The translations under genes were made by a program, and so were the position numbers. Under the pieces are notes generated by a model. The model made no database searches. It had not been told where the DNA came from and saw only the letters and a list, made by a program, of their open reading frames with translations. 64,000 nucleotides of DNA from Pseudorhodoplanes sinuspersici. GTDB taxonomy: Bacteria; Pseudomonadota; Alphaproteobacteria; Rhizobiales; Xanthobacteraceae. Positions 38,845 through 48,834 of this stretch are shown here, one piece after another (the stretch's first letter is position 1; the number at the start of each line of letters is the position of its first letter). The stretch spans positions 5,016,501 to 5,080,500 of the forward strand of contig NZ_CP021112.1 in the NCBI RefSeq assembly GCF_002119765.1, written 5' to 3'.

Positions 38845-40489
38845 AGACCCGCTCCTTGAAAGGCTCAATGCCGACCCGCTTGACGGTGTCGATGAATAAT
38901 TCGTCCGGACGTACGCGCAATTCGATATAGGCAGCAACGACGTCCTCGATCACATCGGCCACCTGCTCGTAAGGTACGGCGGGTCCGAGCAAGCTACCCA
39001 GTTCGGCGTGCTCGTCGGCGCGCCCGCCCAGCGTGATCTGGTAGAATTCCTGACCGTTCTTCTCGACGCCGAGAATGCCGATATGCCCGACATGGTGGTG
39101 TCCGCAGGCATTGATGCAGCCAGAGATATTGATGTGCAGCCGGCCGATATTGTGCGCGGACTCGAGACTGCGAAACCGCCGCGTCAGTTCCTGCGCCACC
39201 GGAATGGATCGCGTATTAGCGAGGCTGCAATAATCGAGACCGGGACATGCGATGATGTCGGACACCAGGCCGACATTCGGCGTGGCAACGCCAATAGCGT
39301 CGAGCACCGTCCATAAGGCGGGCAGATCGCGCTGCGCGACATGCGGCAGCACCAGATTCTGCTCATGGCCGACACGGATTTCGCCAAACGAATAGCGTTC
39401 CGCGAGATCGGCGATCCGATCCATCTGATCGGCGGTGGCGTCTCCGGGCGGTGCCCCTTCTGGCTTGAGCGACAGGGTTACGATTGCATAGCCCGGCACC
39501 TTGTGCGGAGCGACACTGTTGCGGAACCAGGTGTCGAAACGCCGATCGGACGCCCTCGCCGTCTGTAAGGACGCAGGCTCATCCGTCAGGGTCTCATAAT
39601 CGGGATAGGTGAACCGCGATGCGATATCGGCAACCACAGCTTCATCCAGCGCCAGAGCGCCGTCCTTGATCGCCCGCCATTCCTCCTCGACTTCGGCGGC
39701 GAACTTTTCCGCGCCGAGTTCGTGCACAAGGATCTTGATGCGCGCCTTGTAAATATTGTCACGGCGTCCGTACTGATTGTAGACGCGCAGAACGGCCTCG
39801 ATGTAACTCAACAGATCGCGCTTGTGCAGGAACGGCTTGATCGTCTTCCCGACGAAAGGCGTGCGCCCGAGTCCGCCACCGACGACCACCTCAAAGCCCG
39901 TCTCGCCCGCTCCGTTCCGGTGCATCCGCAAGCCGATATCATGCACACGGATGGCGGCACGGTCATGATCGGCCGCCGTCACCGCGATCTTGAACTTGCG
40001 CGGCAGGAACGAGAATTCCGGATGCATGGTCGAATGCTGCCGGAGAATTTCGGCATAGATGCGCGGATCCTCGATCTCGTCGCGGGCAACGCCCGCCCAT
40101 TGGTCGCTGGTGATATTGCGGATGCAATTGCCGCTCGTCTGCATCGCATGCAGGCCGGTTTCGGCCAGCGCCGCCAGCGTCTCCGGCATCTCTTCGAGCT
40201 TGATCCAGTTGAACTGAATGTTCTGGCGCGTGGTGAAATGGCCGTAGCCGCGGTCATAGCGGCGGGCGATATGCGCCAGCGTGCGCAATTGCGGCGACGA
40301 CAACGTGCCGTACGGAACGGCAATCCGCAGCATGTAAGCATGCAACTGCAAATAGACGCCGTTCATCAGCCGCAGCGGCTTGAACTCCTCCTCTGTCAAT
40401 TGACCTGACAATCGCCGCGCCACCTGATCGCGGAATTCCGCGACCCGTTCGGCCACCAGCGTGCGATCGAAATCGTCGTAATGGTACAT
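38831..40489 (-). CDS. cysI: Sulfite reductase hemoprotein subunit
   Basis: A 552-residue siroheme/4Fe-4S reductase. The cluster cysteines are in ACPGLDYCSLA and the SGCINACGHHH motif near 440-480; the N-terminal part shows the two ferredoxin-like domains with GHFTTRQNIQFNW. It reduces sulfite to sulfide. In alphaproteobacteria this ferredoxin-type enzyme is often called nirA-like; its cysG and cysH neighbours make sulfite the likely substrate. Confidence 0.92.
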   Translation of the reverse strand: MYHYDDFDRTLVAERVAEFRDQVARRLSGQLTEEEFKPLRLMNGVYLQLHAYMLRIAVPYGTLSSPQLRTLAHIARRYDRGYGHFTTRQNIQFNWIKLEEMPETLAALAETGLHAMQTSGNCIRNITSDQWAGVARDEIEDPRIYAEILRQHSTMHPEFSFLPRKFKIAVTAADHDRAAIRVHDIGLRMHRNGAGETGFEVVVGGGLGRTPFVGKTIKPFLHKRDLLSYIEAVLRVYNQYGRRDNIYKARIKILVHELGAEKFAAEVEEEWRAIKDGALALDEAVVADIASRFTYPDYETLTDEPASLQTARASDRRFDTWFRNSVAPHKVPGYAIVTLSLKPEGAPPGDATADQMDRIADLAERYSFGEIRVGHEQNLVLPHVAQRDLPALWTVLDAIGVATPNVGLVSDIIACPGLDYCSLANTRSIPVAQELTRRFRSLESAHNIGRLHINISGCINACGHHHVGHIGILGVEKNGQEFYQITLGGRADEHAELGSLLGPAVPYEQVADVIEDVVAAYIELRVRPDELFIDTVKRVGIEPFKERVYATH

Positions 40490-40491
40490 GG

Positions 40492-40809
40492 CTAGCGCGC
40501 CTCTGAACCAGGCAATGCGAAGGTCGGACCCGCCACGCGGATGCGTTCACGCAAGTTGCCGGGTTTGATGCTGCCCGCTTCCACGATCACCGGCGCCACA
40601 TAGGCACTGACCGCATCGATGTCGCTGGCATTGGCCTCGCTGAGCAGTTGCGTGGCGCGGTCGGCCAGCGTCGTCACCTCGGCGTCGTTCAGTTGCGTCG
40701 ACCAGCCGCCATCCATCGTCAGATAGACCACGGCACCGTCGCCAAGCCGGTTGCCGGTGATGACAACCGGTCCCTTGATTTTGAGCTTTTGCTGTTGTGG
40801 CGCAGTCAT
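40492..40809 (-). CDS. DUF2849 protein
   Basis: A 105-residue protein (VVITGNRLGDGAVVYLTMDGGWSTQ), the DUF2849 pattern, found only between cysG and cysI. It is probably an accessory factor for sulfite reductase. It overlaps the end of cysG by ATGA and is 2 bp from cysI. Confidence 0.87.
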   Translation of the reverse strand: MTAPQQQKLKIKGPVVITGNRLGDGAVVYLTMDGGWSTQLNDAEVTTLADRATQLLSEANASDIDAVSAYVAPVIVEAGSIKPGNLRERIRVAGPTFALPGSEAR

Positions 40810-42191
40810 TCAGCGGCCTCCAGCAATTCGACCGCCTCTTTCCACACCTGCGAATGTGCAACCACGTCGCCGACAACAATCAGCGCCGGTCCATCGCCGA
40901 CCGAGGCCGCGAGCATCGGCAATTGCGACAGCGTGCCGGTGATGCTGCGGGAATCAGGCCGGGTGCCGCGCGCCAGTACCGCAACCGGCGTGTTAGGATC
41001 GCGACCCGCCGCGATCAGGCCACTTTTGACAGCCGATGCAGCGGTGAGGCCCATATAGATCGCCACCGTCGTTGTTCGATCGGCCAAGCCTGACCAGTCG
41101 ATGTTGTCAGCCCCCTCCGCCGTATTGGCTGTCACGATCGACAAGCGCGTCGCCTCCTTGCGGAGCGTCAGCGGCAGACCGGCTTCGGCGGCGCAGCCGA
41201 GCGCCGCCGTGATGCCGGGCACGATCGTCACCGCGATGCCGGCGGCTTCGAGCACTTCACGCTCTTCGCCACCGCGTCCGAAGATAAAGGGATCGCCGCC
41301 CTTCAGCCGCACCACATTCAAACCGGCTTTCGCCGCTTCGATCAGGCGGCGGTTGATCTCGGATTGGCCAATGCCAGGATGGCCTTTGCGCTTGCCGACG
41401 AAGACCTGCTCGGCATCGCGACGAATGCGGCCGAGAATCGCAGGCGACACCAGATCGTCGTAGAAGACGATGTCAGATGACTGCAGCGCATGAAGCGCTT
41501 TCAGGGTCAGCAAGTCCGGATCGCCCGGCCCGGCGCCGACGATAGAGACGTGCCCCTGTGCGGGCCGGTCCGTTCCTGCTCTGTCAATCTCGATGATCAG
41601 CGCGGCCTCGGCCTTGGCTGTCCTTCCTGCAAGGAATTGTGCGCCAATCGGCCCGTCAATGACGCGCTCCCAAAACCGCCGCGTGGAGAAGCCGCGATGG
41701 CGAAGCGCCGCAAGTCTCTCCCGATAACGCCCCATCATGGAGGCGAACTCACCGATCCGCTCCGGCAAGATCTCTTCGATCTTCTCGCGCAGGCGGCGCG
41801 CCAGAACCGGCGATGCGCCGCCCGTGCCAACGGCAACAACGACATCGCCGCGATCGACAATGGCGGGAAAGATGAAGGTGGACAGATCCGGCCGATCGAC
41901 AATGTTGACCGGAAGATTCATCGATCGTGCCCGCGATGCGAGTCGCTCGTCGATCTCTTTTCCAGCGGATGCGACGAGGGCGACAGCACCGAGGAAATCT
42001 TCATCGGCAGGCAAACCGATTTTCGTCTCGGCGCCATCTGCGCCTTCGATGTCATCGCCCGACAGCACATGCCAGCGAATGTCCGCACCTGCGGCTTGCA
42101 GAATCCGCAGCTTGGCGAGGGCCTGCGGTCCTGAGCCGACCAGGATCACGGGGCCTGTTGTGAGATCGAAAAACAGCGGCAGGAAACGCAT
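40806..42191 (-). CDS. cysG: Siroheme synthase
   Basis: A 461-residue fusion. The N-terminal part (about 1-210) is the precorrin-2 dehydrogenase/ferrochelatase (VILVGSGPQALAKLRILQAAGADI, then AVGTGGASPVLARRLR). The C-terminal part is uroporphyrinogen-III methyltransferase, with GAGPGDPDLLTLKAL, the GGDPFIFGRGGEE SAM loop and VVPGITAALGCAAEAGLPLT. It makes siroheme for CysI. First gene of the sulfur operon. Confidence 0.95.
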   Translation of the reverse strand: MRFLPLFFDLTTGPVILVGSGPQALAKLRILQAAGADIRWHVLSGDDIEGADGAETKIGLPADEDFLGAVALVASAGKEIDERLASRARSMNLPVNIVDRPDLSTFIFPAIVDRGDVVVAVGTGGASPVLARRLREKIEEILPERIGEFASMMGRYRERLAALRHRGFSTRRFWERVIDGPIGAQFLAGRTAKAEAALIIEIDRAGTDRPAQGHVSIVGAGPGDPDLLTLKALHALQSSDIVFYDDLVSPAILGRIRRDAEQVFVGKRKGHPGIGQSEINRRLIEAAKAGLNVVRLKGGDPFIFGRGGEEREVLEAAGIAVTIVPGITAALGCAAEAGLPLTLRKEATRLSIVTANTAEGADNIDWSGLADRTTTVAIYMGLTAASAVKSGLIAAGRDPNTPVAVLARGTRPDSRSITGTLSQLPMLAASVGDGPALIVVGDVVAHSQVWKEAVELLEAAE

Positions 42192-42456
42192 GTTCGCTTG
42201 GCCTTAAACGCTTGTCATCATTCCGCAATATGGCATTTGCGCTGTAAAATGTTCTGCCGAATGCATGCATGACCGTGGAAGATGCTCATCGCCTTCGCGC
42301 AAAATACAAATGTTCTATTCTGATTGAGGACTGTTGCAGGACGCAGCGGCAATTCGGGATCTCTGTTCAGAGGTCCGGGCATTCCTCATGGTGAATACCG
42401 CTCAAGTGAAAAGCCCCGGAGGAACCGGGGCGTTTCACATTCATGAAGACCGAAAT
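42192..42456. other. Promoter region of the sulfur operon
   Basis: About 265 bp between cysG and the next minus-strand gene's terminator. It has an AT-rich part near 42280-42340 suitable for promoters, but I find no recognisable CysB or riboswitch motif. The terminator of the neighbouring small gene lies at 42413-42431. Confidence 0.4.
42413..42431 (-). terminator. Terminator after the small membrane protein gene
   Basis: GCCCCGG and CCGGGGC with a 5-nt loop, followed on the minus strand by TTTTCACTTG. Confidence 0.7.
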
Positions 42457-42711
42457 TTATTGGTTGGGGCTCGATGGCCGTGTCGTTGTTGGGGGCGGCG
42501 TTGTCGTCCCCTGCCCCGTCGTCGTGGCTGGCGGGTTCTGGGCCGTCTGATCGCCACTGCGGTCGATAAAGCTGAGTGCAACAAGCAGCACCACGATGGC
42601 GGCGATGCCGCCGATGATCCAGTTCCAGTTGAAATCGCGGGCTGAGTTGTATCTCGCATCGCTCGGGTCGGGCCGGTTAGGGTCCATGCGGTTGGGATTG
42701 TAGTCGGACAT
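42457..42711 (-). CDS. Small membrane protein, DUF-type
   Basis: An 84-residue protein from the ATG at 42711. A polar Asn/Pro/Asp-rich start is followed by a membrane segment (about 30-47, NWIIGGIAAIVVLLVALSF) and a low-complexity Pro/Thr tail. Common in Bradyrhizobium-type genomes. Divergent from the peptidase gene. Confidence 0.65.
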   Translation of the reverse strand: MSDYNPNRMDPNRPDPSDARYNSARDFNWNWIIGGIAAIVVLLVALSFIDRSGDQTAQNPPATTTGQGTTTPPPTTTRPSSPNQ

Positions 42712-42880
42712 GATGGTCTCCTTGGTGGATCTCCTTAATGGATATCCCTGGCTCAGGAGCGGGCTGGCCGGACGCGCCCACTGGGAGACAACCGTGCAAT
42801 TCTGTCTTTGTTCCGGTGCATTCCGCGGAGATTTCAGCTTCAACTTCTGTTCGAAGCCGTTTAGATCACGCAGGAAATCG

Positions 42881-44605
42881 GTGGAGCGCGGCTTGCGAAT
42901 TCTGGTGGCCGGATTGTTCTTGGCGTTCGCCGTTGGCACGGCCGCTGCAGAGACTTGGCCGGCGCCTCAAACCACGATGTTCAAGCCGGATTGGGAAGCT
43001 GCTCGTGCGGCTGTTCCTGCACTGCCGCGGAAGGCGGAATCCACTGACCGTTTGGCCGAGCTAACCCAAATCGTCTCGGGCGTTTTTCCCGCGCTGGCCA
43101 ATAGTCCTGTTCCCGTGCTGCTGCCCTTCCCCGTCGCCGACTATGCACGCGATCATGCAGCCGGCAGCTCCACTGATGGTGACTATTCGGAATTCAAACC
43201 GACCAAATTCTTTCTTGCCGGGCCGACCGGCTATGACGCGGCGTTTTCCGTTCGCACGCGTGACGTTGCGGACTTCGCCGACATCAACTTCAGGGATCCC
43301 GTCGTCGTGCAGATTTCCGGCTTCAACATGCTGTACGATTTGCCACCCGCCAAGGGCGTAATCGTGCAGAAACCCGGCGAAATCGAAAGGGATTCTCCCG
43401 GAATCAGGCGGCAAATCCTCGAAAGCACGCTGCGTTACAGCTTTGAGCGGTTCGGTGTGCCGTATGTCATCTCGATCCAGTGCTTCGATGGTCCACAGCG
43501 GCGCAACCGGCTGTCCTGCCGCAACGCCGATCGCATCGCCGGCCGTTTCCTTCGCGCATTACAACTCGTCGGCGGGAATCCCGACGCAGAGACGGACGCG
43601 CCCGCACCTGCCGTGATCCGCCCCGAGCAAAGTTCCAGCGTCTTCACCTATCATCGCGTCGGCGCATTGTTGCCTGGCACCGCGATGCGATCCAATACCG
43701 GTGATGCCGACAAGACGGTCTATGCGAGGATTCGCTTTCCGACGGCAGCTACCCCTGCCTATGTGAATTCGCAATCCTTCATGCATGGCGGCGACTGCAA
43801 CCAGACCGGCCGGCGCCGCGTCTCACCGGGCTATCGCTGCCGCATTAATTCCAAGCCGCTGTTTCGCGATGAAAGCGCGCCGGAGAACTATTCCTATCCG
43901 TGGCGCGATAATTTTTGTGAAAACCGGCACTTCTTTGTCGGGCAATGCGCGGCGGGGCTTGGTCATCAGGGACAAGATATCCGCCCGGCATCCTGTGCGA
44001 CAAAAGACACAAACAAGACCCGCTGCCAGCCGTATCGGCATGGCGTCGTGGCGGCGCGCGACGGCATGATCCTGCGCGAAGCCTGGAATGACTCCTTCTT
44101 CCTTGTGGTCAATGCGCCGGGCGAGCGCATTCGCTTTCGTCATCTGCACATGCATCCGCGCAAGCTCGACGACGACGGCATTGTCAGCGGCCATTTGGTC
44201 AAGGAAGGCGAGCCGCTCGGCATGATCGGCAATTACAATCGCCGCCCCGGATGGACGACAACACATCTGCATTTCGAGGTGCTGGTGCCGACACGCGACG
44301 GCTGGGTGCGTGTGAATCCCTATATGACACTGGTGGCTGCCTACGAGCAACTTATTCGCGCACGCGGCACCGAAATCAACGAGCCTCCATCGGACACGCC
44401 GGCAGACACGTCGATTGAAGGCGCGAGCGAAGCGATCGCCGCATCTGCCGCAGCACCCATAACTGCCAAGGACACGAACACCGCCAGATCAAAAACCAAA
44501 GCTGCACCGCGCACGAAGGTGAAGACAAAAAGCCACAAGGTTCGCAGCAAGGCACCACGCCGGATCGCGCATCCCGGCAAGATGCGGACCAAAAAGCGCC
44601 GTTAA
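42881..44605 (+). CDS. Secreted M23-family peptidase-like protein
   Basis: A 574-residue protein from a GTG at 42881, chosen because AGGAAA precedes it and a clear signal peptide (LRILVAGLFLAFAVGTAAAE) starts there; the longer frame adds unrelated sequence. The M23 (LytM) domain is in the second half: GHQGQDIRP with the metal histidine and aspartate, then RFRHLHMHP and THLHFEVLV with the HxH motif. The C-terminal 80 residues are Lys/Thr-rich. It probably trims peptidoglycan. Confidence 0.85.
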   Translation: MERGLRILVAGLFLAFAVGTAAAETWPAPQTTMFKPDWEAARAAVPALPRKAESTDRLAELTQIVSGVFPALANSPVPVLLPFPVADYARDHAAGSSTDGDYSEFKPTKFFLAGPTGYDAAFSVRTRDVADFADINFRDPVVVQISGFNMLYDLPPAKGVIVQKPGEIERDSPGIRRQILESTLRYSFERFGVPYVISIQCFDGPQRRNRLSCRNADRIAGRFLRALQLVGGNPDAETDAPAPAVIRPEQSSSVFTYHRVGALLPGTAMRSNTGDADKTVYARIRFPTAATPAYVNSQSFMHGGDCNQTGRRRVSPGYRCRINSKPLFRDESAPENYSYPWRDNFCENRHFFVGQCAAGLGHQGQDIRPASCATKDTNKTRCQPYRHGVVAARDGMILREAWNDSFFLVVNAPGERIRFRHLHMHPRKLDDDGIVSGHLVKEGEPLGMIGNYNRRPGWTTTHLHFEVLVPTRDGWVRVNPYMTLVAAYEQLIRARGTEINEPPSDTPADTSIEGASEAIAASAAAPITAKDTNTARSKTKAAPRTKVKTKSHKVRSKAPRRIAHPGKMRTKKRR

Positions 44606-44656
44606 CCATCGGCGCAGCCCGATTGCAGCCAAGGTTGTCGTCGATAGGATACGCGC

Positions 44657-45886
44657 ATGATTGACGCCTTCGATTCGCCCCTCACACGGCGCCGCATTCT
44701 GGAAACCGCAATTCTGTCGGCGGCCGCAGCCGGTTTGCCTGCGTCGTCGTTTGCGCAAACATCGTCGCAACGCTTTGAACAATGGGTTGTCGATTTTCGT
44801 CCACGCGCTCTTGCTCGCGGCATTTCCGGCGCGACCTATGACAGTGTCATGAATGGCCTGAAGCCGGACATGGGCGTGTTCGCGCTGCAGAGCGCACAAC
44901 CGGAATTCAAGGAACAGCTCTGGCAGTATCTCAACCGTCGCGTTTCCGAATGGCGCATCGTTACCGGACGCGAACGCGCCAGAGAGTATGCGCCACTCTT
45001 CAACAAGCTCGAACAGGATTTCGGTGTTTCGCGCGGCATCCTGCTTGGCCTGTGGGGCATGGAGACGGCCTATGGCGATCCGGTCGTGCATCAGAACCAC
45101 ATGCGTCCGGTATTTCCATGTCTTGCTGCACTGGCCTGGGGCGAACCGCGCCGCCGCAAATATTGGGAAACCGAACTGATCAACGCGTTGAAGATCGTCG
45201 AACGCGGCTGGAGCAATCCGCGCGAGATGCGCGGCTCCTGGGCCGGTGCGATGGGACATACGCAATGGATGCCGGAAGTCTGGCTTAATATCGGCGCCGA
45301 CTATGACGGCGATGGCCGCGCCAACCCGTTCGGCAAGCCGAACGATGCGCTGGCCGGGACCTGTCGTTATCTCCTGCAGCGCGGAGGCTATCAGCGCGGC
45401 GAGCCTTGGGGCTGCGAAGTGCGCGGCCAACCTTCGGGAAGCTCCCGCACCTACGCAGCCTGGCAGAAGGCCGGCGTCGTGCGCGCCGATGGCAAGCCCT
45501 ACACCCTGCCGCACGCAAAGGCCAAAGGCTGGGTGCCGGTGCCGGGCGGCCCCTCCTTCCTGATCGGTGCCAATTTCAATGCGGTGAAGAGCTACAATCC
45601 CTCCATGAATTACGCTCTGGCGATCTGCCATCTCGGCGATCGCGTCACCGGCGGCGAGCCTTTTGTGCAGAGCTTTCCCGGCAGCGAACGCGCGCCAACC
45701 CTCGCCGAGGTGCAGGAAATCCAGAAGCGTCTGACGGCTCTTGGCTTCGATACCGCCGGCACAGACGGCCGTGTCGGTCTTGAGACCATGCGTGCCGTTC
45801 GCAACTTCCAGCGCAAGGCACAGATGGAGCCGGCAGACGGCTATGCCGGCGTCAAGCTGCTGGCGCGCTTGCGGCAGGCTTCCTGA
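44657..45886 (+). CDS. mltB: Lytic murein transglycosylase, MltB type
   Basis: A 409-residue protein. The N-terminus (TRRRILETAILSAAAAGLPASSFA) looks like a twin-arginine or Sec signal. The SLT-type domain holds GLWGMETAYGD with the catalytic glutamate, GSWAGAMGHTQWMPEVWLNI and the YSTA-like regions; a peptidoglycan-binding domain (TLAEVQEIQKRLTALGFDTAGTDGRVGLETMRAVRNFQRK) ends the chain. It cleaves the glycan strands of the wall. Confidence 0.92.
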   Translation: MIDAFDSPLTRRRILETAILSAAAAGLPASSFAQTSSQRFEQWVVDFRPRALARGISGATYDSVMNGLKPDMGVFALQSAQPEFKEQLWQYLNRRVSEWRIVTGRERAREYAPLFNKLEQDFGVSRGILLGLWGMETAYGDPVVHQNHMRPVFPCLAALAWGEPRRRKYWETELINALKIVERGWSNPREMRGSWAGAMGHTQWMPEVWLNIGADYDGDGRANPFGKPNDALAGTCRYLLQRGGYQRGEPWGCEVRGQPSGSSRTYAAWQKAGVVRADGKPYTLPHAKAKGWVPVPGGPSFLIGANFNAVKSYNPSMNYALAICHLGDRVTGGEPFVQSFPGSERAPTLAEVQEIQKRLTALGFDTAGTDGRVGLETMRAVRNFQRKAQMEPADGYAGVKLLARLRQAS

Positions 45887-45914
45887 TTTTCAAGAGCCAT
45901 CCTTCTACAGCGCA

Positions 45915-46862
45915 TTATAACGCACGCAGCGACGACGGCAGTCGCGGCGAGATCAGATCGGCCTGACGCGACGTGATCCATTCGGTCAGGAAATCGACGA
46001 ATAGTTTCACCTTGTGCGGCACTTCCGGCGCGCGCGGAAAAACAGCGACCAGCGGACGCGCGGCCACCTTGTAGCGCGGCAAGATCAGCACGAGGCGCCC
46101 GGCGGCAAGATCGTCCTGCACCACATAGCGCGGCAGCAATGCTATCCCGAGGCCTGCCAAGGCGGCCTTGCGCAGCGCCAGCGCGCTGTTGGACGTGAAT
46201 GTGCCGCCAATTTTTGCGAACACGCGTCCGCGTGGACCTTCGAAAGGCCATTGGCGATCATTCGGCAAGGCCGTTTCGTGCAGCAGGCAGGACCGTGTGG
46301 AGAGATCGGACGGCGTCGATGGCTTGCCTTCACGCACAAGCAGCGCTGGCGCAGCGCACACAACCCAATCCATCGCCGCGATCGGCTGCTCGATCAAGGA
46401 GGCGTGCCGCGCCGGGGAGAATTGCAGCACAAGATCAAAGCCGCGCTTGCCGAAATCAGTGATCTTGAATGCGACATTTTCCAATACGAGTTGCACATGC
46501 AGCCGCGGATTCTCGCGTGCAAACGCGATGATCGCGTCGGAAAGATGCAATGCACCAAAGGATTTGGGCGCAGCAATGCGCAGCGTACCAGTCGGCTCGC
46601 TCGGAGCCTGCAGGATCGCCCGTTCCTGCCCTTCGATTTCCCGGAACAGCCGCTCGCAGAAATCGAGATACGAGCGTCCCTCGTCGGTCAGGCTCAGCGA
46701 CCGTGTGGTGCGATTCAACAGCCTCACGCCGAGCCGCGCCTCGAGGCTGCCGACATGACGCGAGACCAATGCGCGCGACAGACCGAGTTGCTCCGCCGCA
46801 ACGGTAAAGCTGCCGGACCGCGCGACGCGGACGAAAGTCTCCATACTGCGGAAACGGTCCAT
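45915..46862 (-). CDS. LysR-family regulator of the ThDP/ABC operon
   Basis: A 315-residue LysR protein: HTH at about 1-60 (METFVRVARSGSFTVAAEQLGLSRALVSRHVGSLEARLGVRLLNRTTRSLSLT) and an effector-binding C-terminal domain. It is divergent from the ThDP-enzyme gene, with T-N11-A and inverted-repeat sites between them, so it probably controls that operon in response to a substrate. Convergent with the transglycosylase gene. Confidence 0.9.
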   Translation of the reverse strand: MDRFRSMETFVRVARSGSFTVAAEQLGLSRALVSRHVGSLEARLGVRLLNRTTRSLSLTDEGRSYLDFCERLFREIEGQERAILQAPSEPTGTLRIAAPKSFGALHLSDAIIAFARENPRLHVQLVLENVAFKITDFGKRGFDLVLQFSPARHASLIEQPIAAMDWVVCAAPALLVREGKPSTPSDLSTRSCLLHETALPNDRQWPFEGPRGRVFAKIGGTFTSNSALALRKAALAGLGIALLPRYVVQDDLAAGRLVLILPRYKVAARPLVAVFPRAPEVPHKVKLFVDFLTEWITSRQADLISPRLPSSLRAL

Positions 46863-46866
46863 CGCA

Positions 46867-46926
46867 ATTGTTCACTCATATGCAACAATGACGTTCGCAT
46901 TTAGCGGCTTCTCATAGCGAATGTCA
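46867..46926. promoter_or_regulatory. LysR-type operator sites
   Basis: ATTGTT-N11-AACAAT at 46867-46889 is a classic LysR box 5 bp before the regulator's start codon. A second inverted repeat (TGACGTTCGC at 46889-46898 with GCGAATGTCA at 46917-46926, one mismatch) lies further into the intergenic region. Confidence 0.65.
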
Positions 46927-47037
46927 AAATGCTAGGCTGGCTGCCAATAACACCAGCCGGCTTGAAGCCAGCGACAAATAAAATAGCGGGATGGACGCCT
47001 TGAACGGATACGCGCGACACGCGCATTGGACATTTAC

Positions 47038-48825
47038 ATGAATAAACAGACGACACCGCAGTCGATGGCTGCTCAGGTGGAAACGCCTATTCCCGCGGGC
47101 GTGAATGCACCTGGCTTCGGCAGCGACGTTGTGGCGGAGACGTTGCGCGAACTCGACATCCCCTACGTCGCCCTCAATCCGGGCGCCAGCTATCGCGGAC
47201 TGCACGATTCCCTCGTCAATTATCTCGGCAATGAAAAGCCGCAGATGCTGCTGTGTCTGCACGAGGAAAGCGCCGTCGCCATTGCACAGGGCTATGCGAA
47301 AGTGACTGGTCGCGCCATGGGCGCGATTGTGCATTCCAATGTCGGTCTGATGCACGCGACCATGGCGATCTTCAATGCGTGGTGCGATCGCATGCCGATC
47401 GTCATTCTCGGTGCGACCGGTCCGGTGGATGCTGCCAAGCGCCGCCCCTGGATCGACTGGATCCACACGGCGCGCGATCAGGGTGCGCTGGTGCGCGGCT
47501 ATGTCAAATGGGACGACCAGCCTGCGTCCCCTGCTGCCGCGCGTGAGGCGCTGATCCGCGCATCGGTGCTGGCGAATGCTGCGCCGCAGGGCCCTGTCTA
47601 TATCAATCTCGATGCCGAGATGCAGGAAGCCAGGCTGCCCGAGCCGCTGCCGCCGATCGATATCGCCCGCTACCAGCCGCGCATTTCGAGCGCACCTGAC
47701 CCGGATATGGTGAAGGAAGCGGCGGCGCGTCTGCGCGATGCCAAGAGTCCCGTCATCATGGCTGGCCGTGCATCCCGCAGCATTGATGCGTGGAATGCCC
47801 GCGTCGCGCTGGCTGAAGCGCTGAACGCCAAGGTGCTGACCGACATCAAGATCGGCGCGTCCTTCCCCACCGATCATCCTTTGCATGTCGGAGCGCCCGG
47901 CAATCTTTTGCCGGATAACGACGGTCTTGCGGCATTGAGCGAAGCCGACGTCGTGCTCAGCTTCGACTGGATCGACCTCGGCGGTGCATTGAAGGCGGCG
48001 AAGTCGGATGCGTTCGTGATCTCCGCAACGCTCGATCACCATCTCCACAATGGCTGGAGCATGGATCATCAATCGCTGCCGCCGACGGACATGCTGATCT
48101 CGGCCGATCCCGATGCTGTGGCGATCGCGCTGTCGAAGGACATCGGCGCGCCCGCAAAGCCGGTCACGCTGCCGGCTGCGCCGCGCGCCATGACCCGGCC
48201 TGCTGCGAGTGAAAAGCTTACCGTCGAACACCTCGCCTATGCAGTACGCGAAGCTGTTGGCGCCAGAGACGTGGCGCTCACGCATCTGCCATTGTCGTGG
48301 AATGGTGCCTGGTGGCCTTTCCGCCATCCGCTCGATTATCTCGGTTCGGATGCCGGCGGCGGCATCGGCGGCGGACCCGGCATTTCGGTTGGCGCCGCAC
48401 TGGCGTTGAAGGGATCTGGCCGGCTTCCTGTCGCGATCTGTGGCGATGGTGACTATCTCATGGGTGTCACCGCGCTCTGGACAGCGGCGCATTACCGCAT
48501 TCCCCTGCTGATGGTGGTGGCCAACAATCGCTCCTTCTTCAATGACGAGTTGCATCAGGAGCGGGTCGCGCGGATGCGCAACCGCCCCGTCGAAAATCGC
48601 TGGATCGGCCAGCGCATTTCCGACCCCGATATCGATCTCGCATCGATGGCGCGTGCACAGGGCGCTCAAGGCTTCGGACCGGTGCATGGTGAAAAGGACC
48701 TGGCAGCAGCACTGCAATCGGCCATCGCTGCTGTCGAAGATGGTCATGTCGCGGTCGTCGATGTCCGGGTCGAACCGGGCTATGCTCCGGCCATGACAGC
48801 CATAATGACAAGAAAAGCCGACTGA
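47038..48825 (+). CDS. ThDP-dependent decarboxylase-like enzyme
   Basis: A 595-residue protein from the ATG at 47038 (a TTG at 47026 is an alternative). The N-terminal domain has the ThDP-binding glutamate in LHEESAVAIAQGYAK (E76), and the C-terminal domain the ThDP motif GDGDYLMGVTALWTAAHYRIPLLMVVANN (469-497), plus a Gly-rich GGGIGGGPGISVG. The closest known families are benzoylformate decarboxylase and acetolactate-synthase-like proteins. With the ABC importer and a DHP-decarboxylase-like gene next to it, it probably decarboxylates an imported aromatic 2-oxo acid. The substrate is not certain. Confidence 0.75.
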   Translation: MNKQTTPQSMAAQVETPIPAGVNAPGFGSDVVAETLRELDIPYVALNPGASYRGLHDSLVNYLGNEKPQMLLCLHEESAVAIAQGYAKVTGRAMGAIVHSNVGLMHATMAIFNAWCDRMPIVILGATGPVDAAKRRPWIDWIHTARDQGALVRGYVKWDDQPASPAAAREALIRASVLANAAPQGPVYINLDAEMQEARLPEPLPPIDIARYQPRISSAPDPDMVKEAAARLRDAKSPVIMAGRASRSIDAWNARVALAEALNAKVLTDIKIGASFPTDHPLHVGAPGNLLPDNDGLAALSEADVVLSFDWIDLGGALKAAKSDAFVISATLDHHLHNGWSMDHQSLPPTDMLISADPDAVAIALSKDIGAPAKPVTLPAAPRAMTRPAASEKLTVEHLAYAVREAVGARDVALTHLPLSWNGAWWPFRHPLDYLGSDAGGGIGGGPGISVGAALALKGSGRLPVAICGDGDYLMGVTALWTAAHYRIPLLMVVANNRSFFNDELHQERVARMRNRPVENRWIGQRISDPDIDLASMARAQGAQGFGPVHGEKDLAAALQSAIAAVEDGHVAVVDVRVEPGYAPAMTAIMTRKAD

Positions 48826-48834
48826 GAGGGAACG

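Noticed and set aside
44489-45631. A 380-codon minus-strand frame opposite the transglycosylase
   Set aside because: It lacks any recognisable domain and overlaps a clear MltB-type gene.
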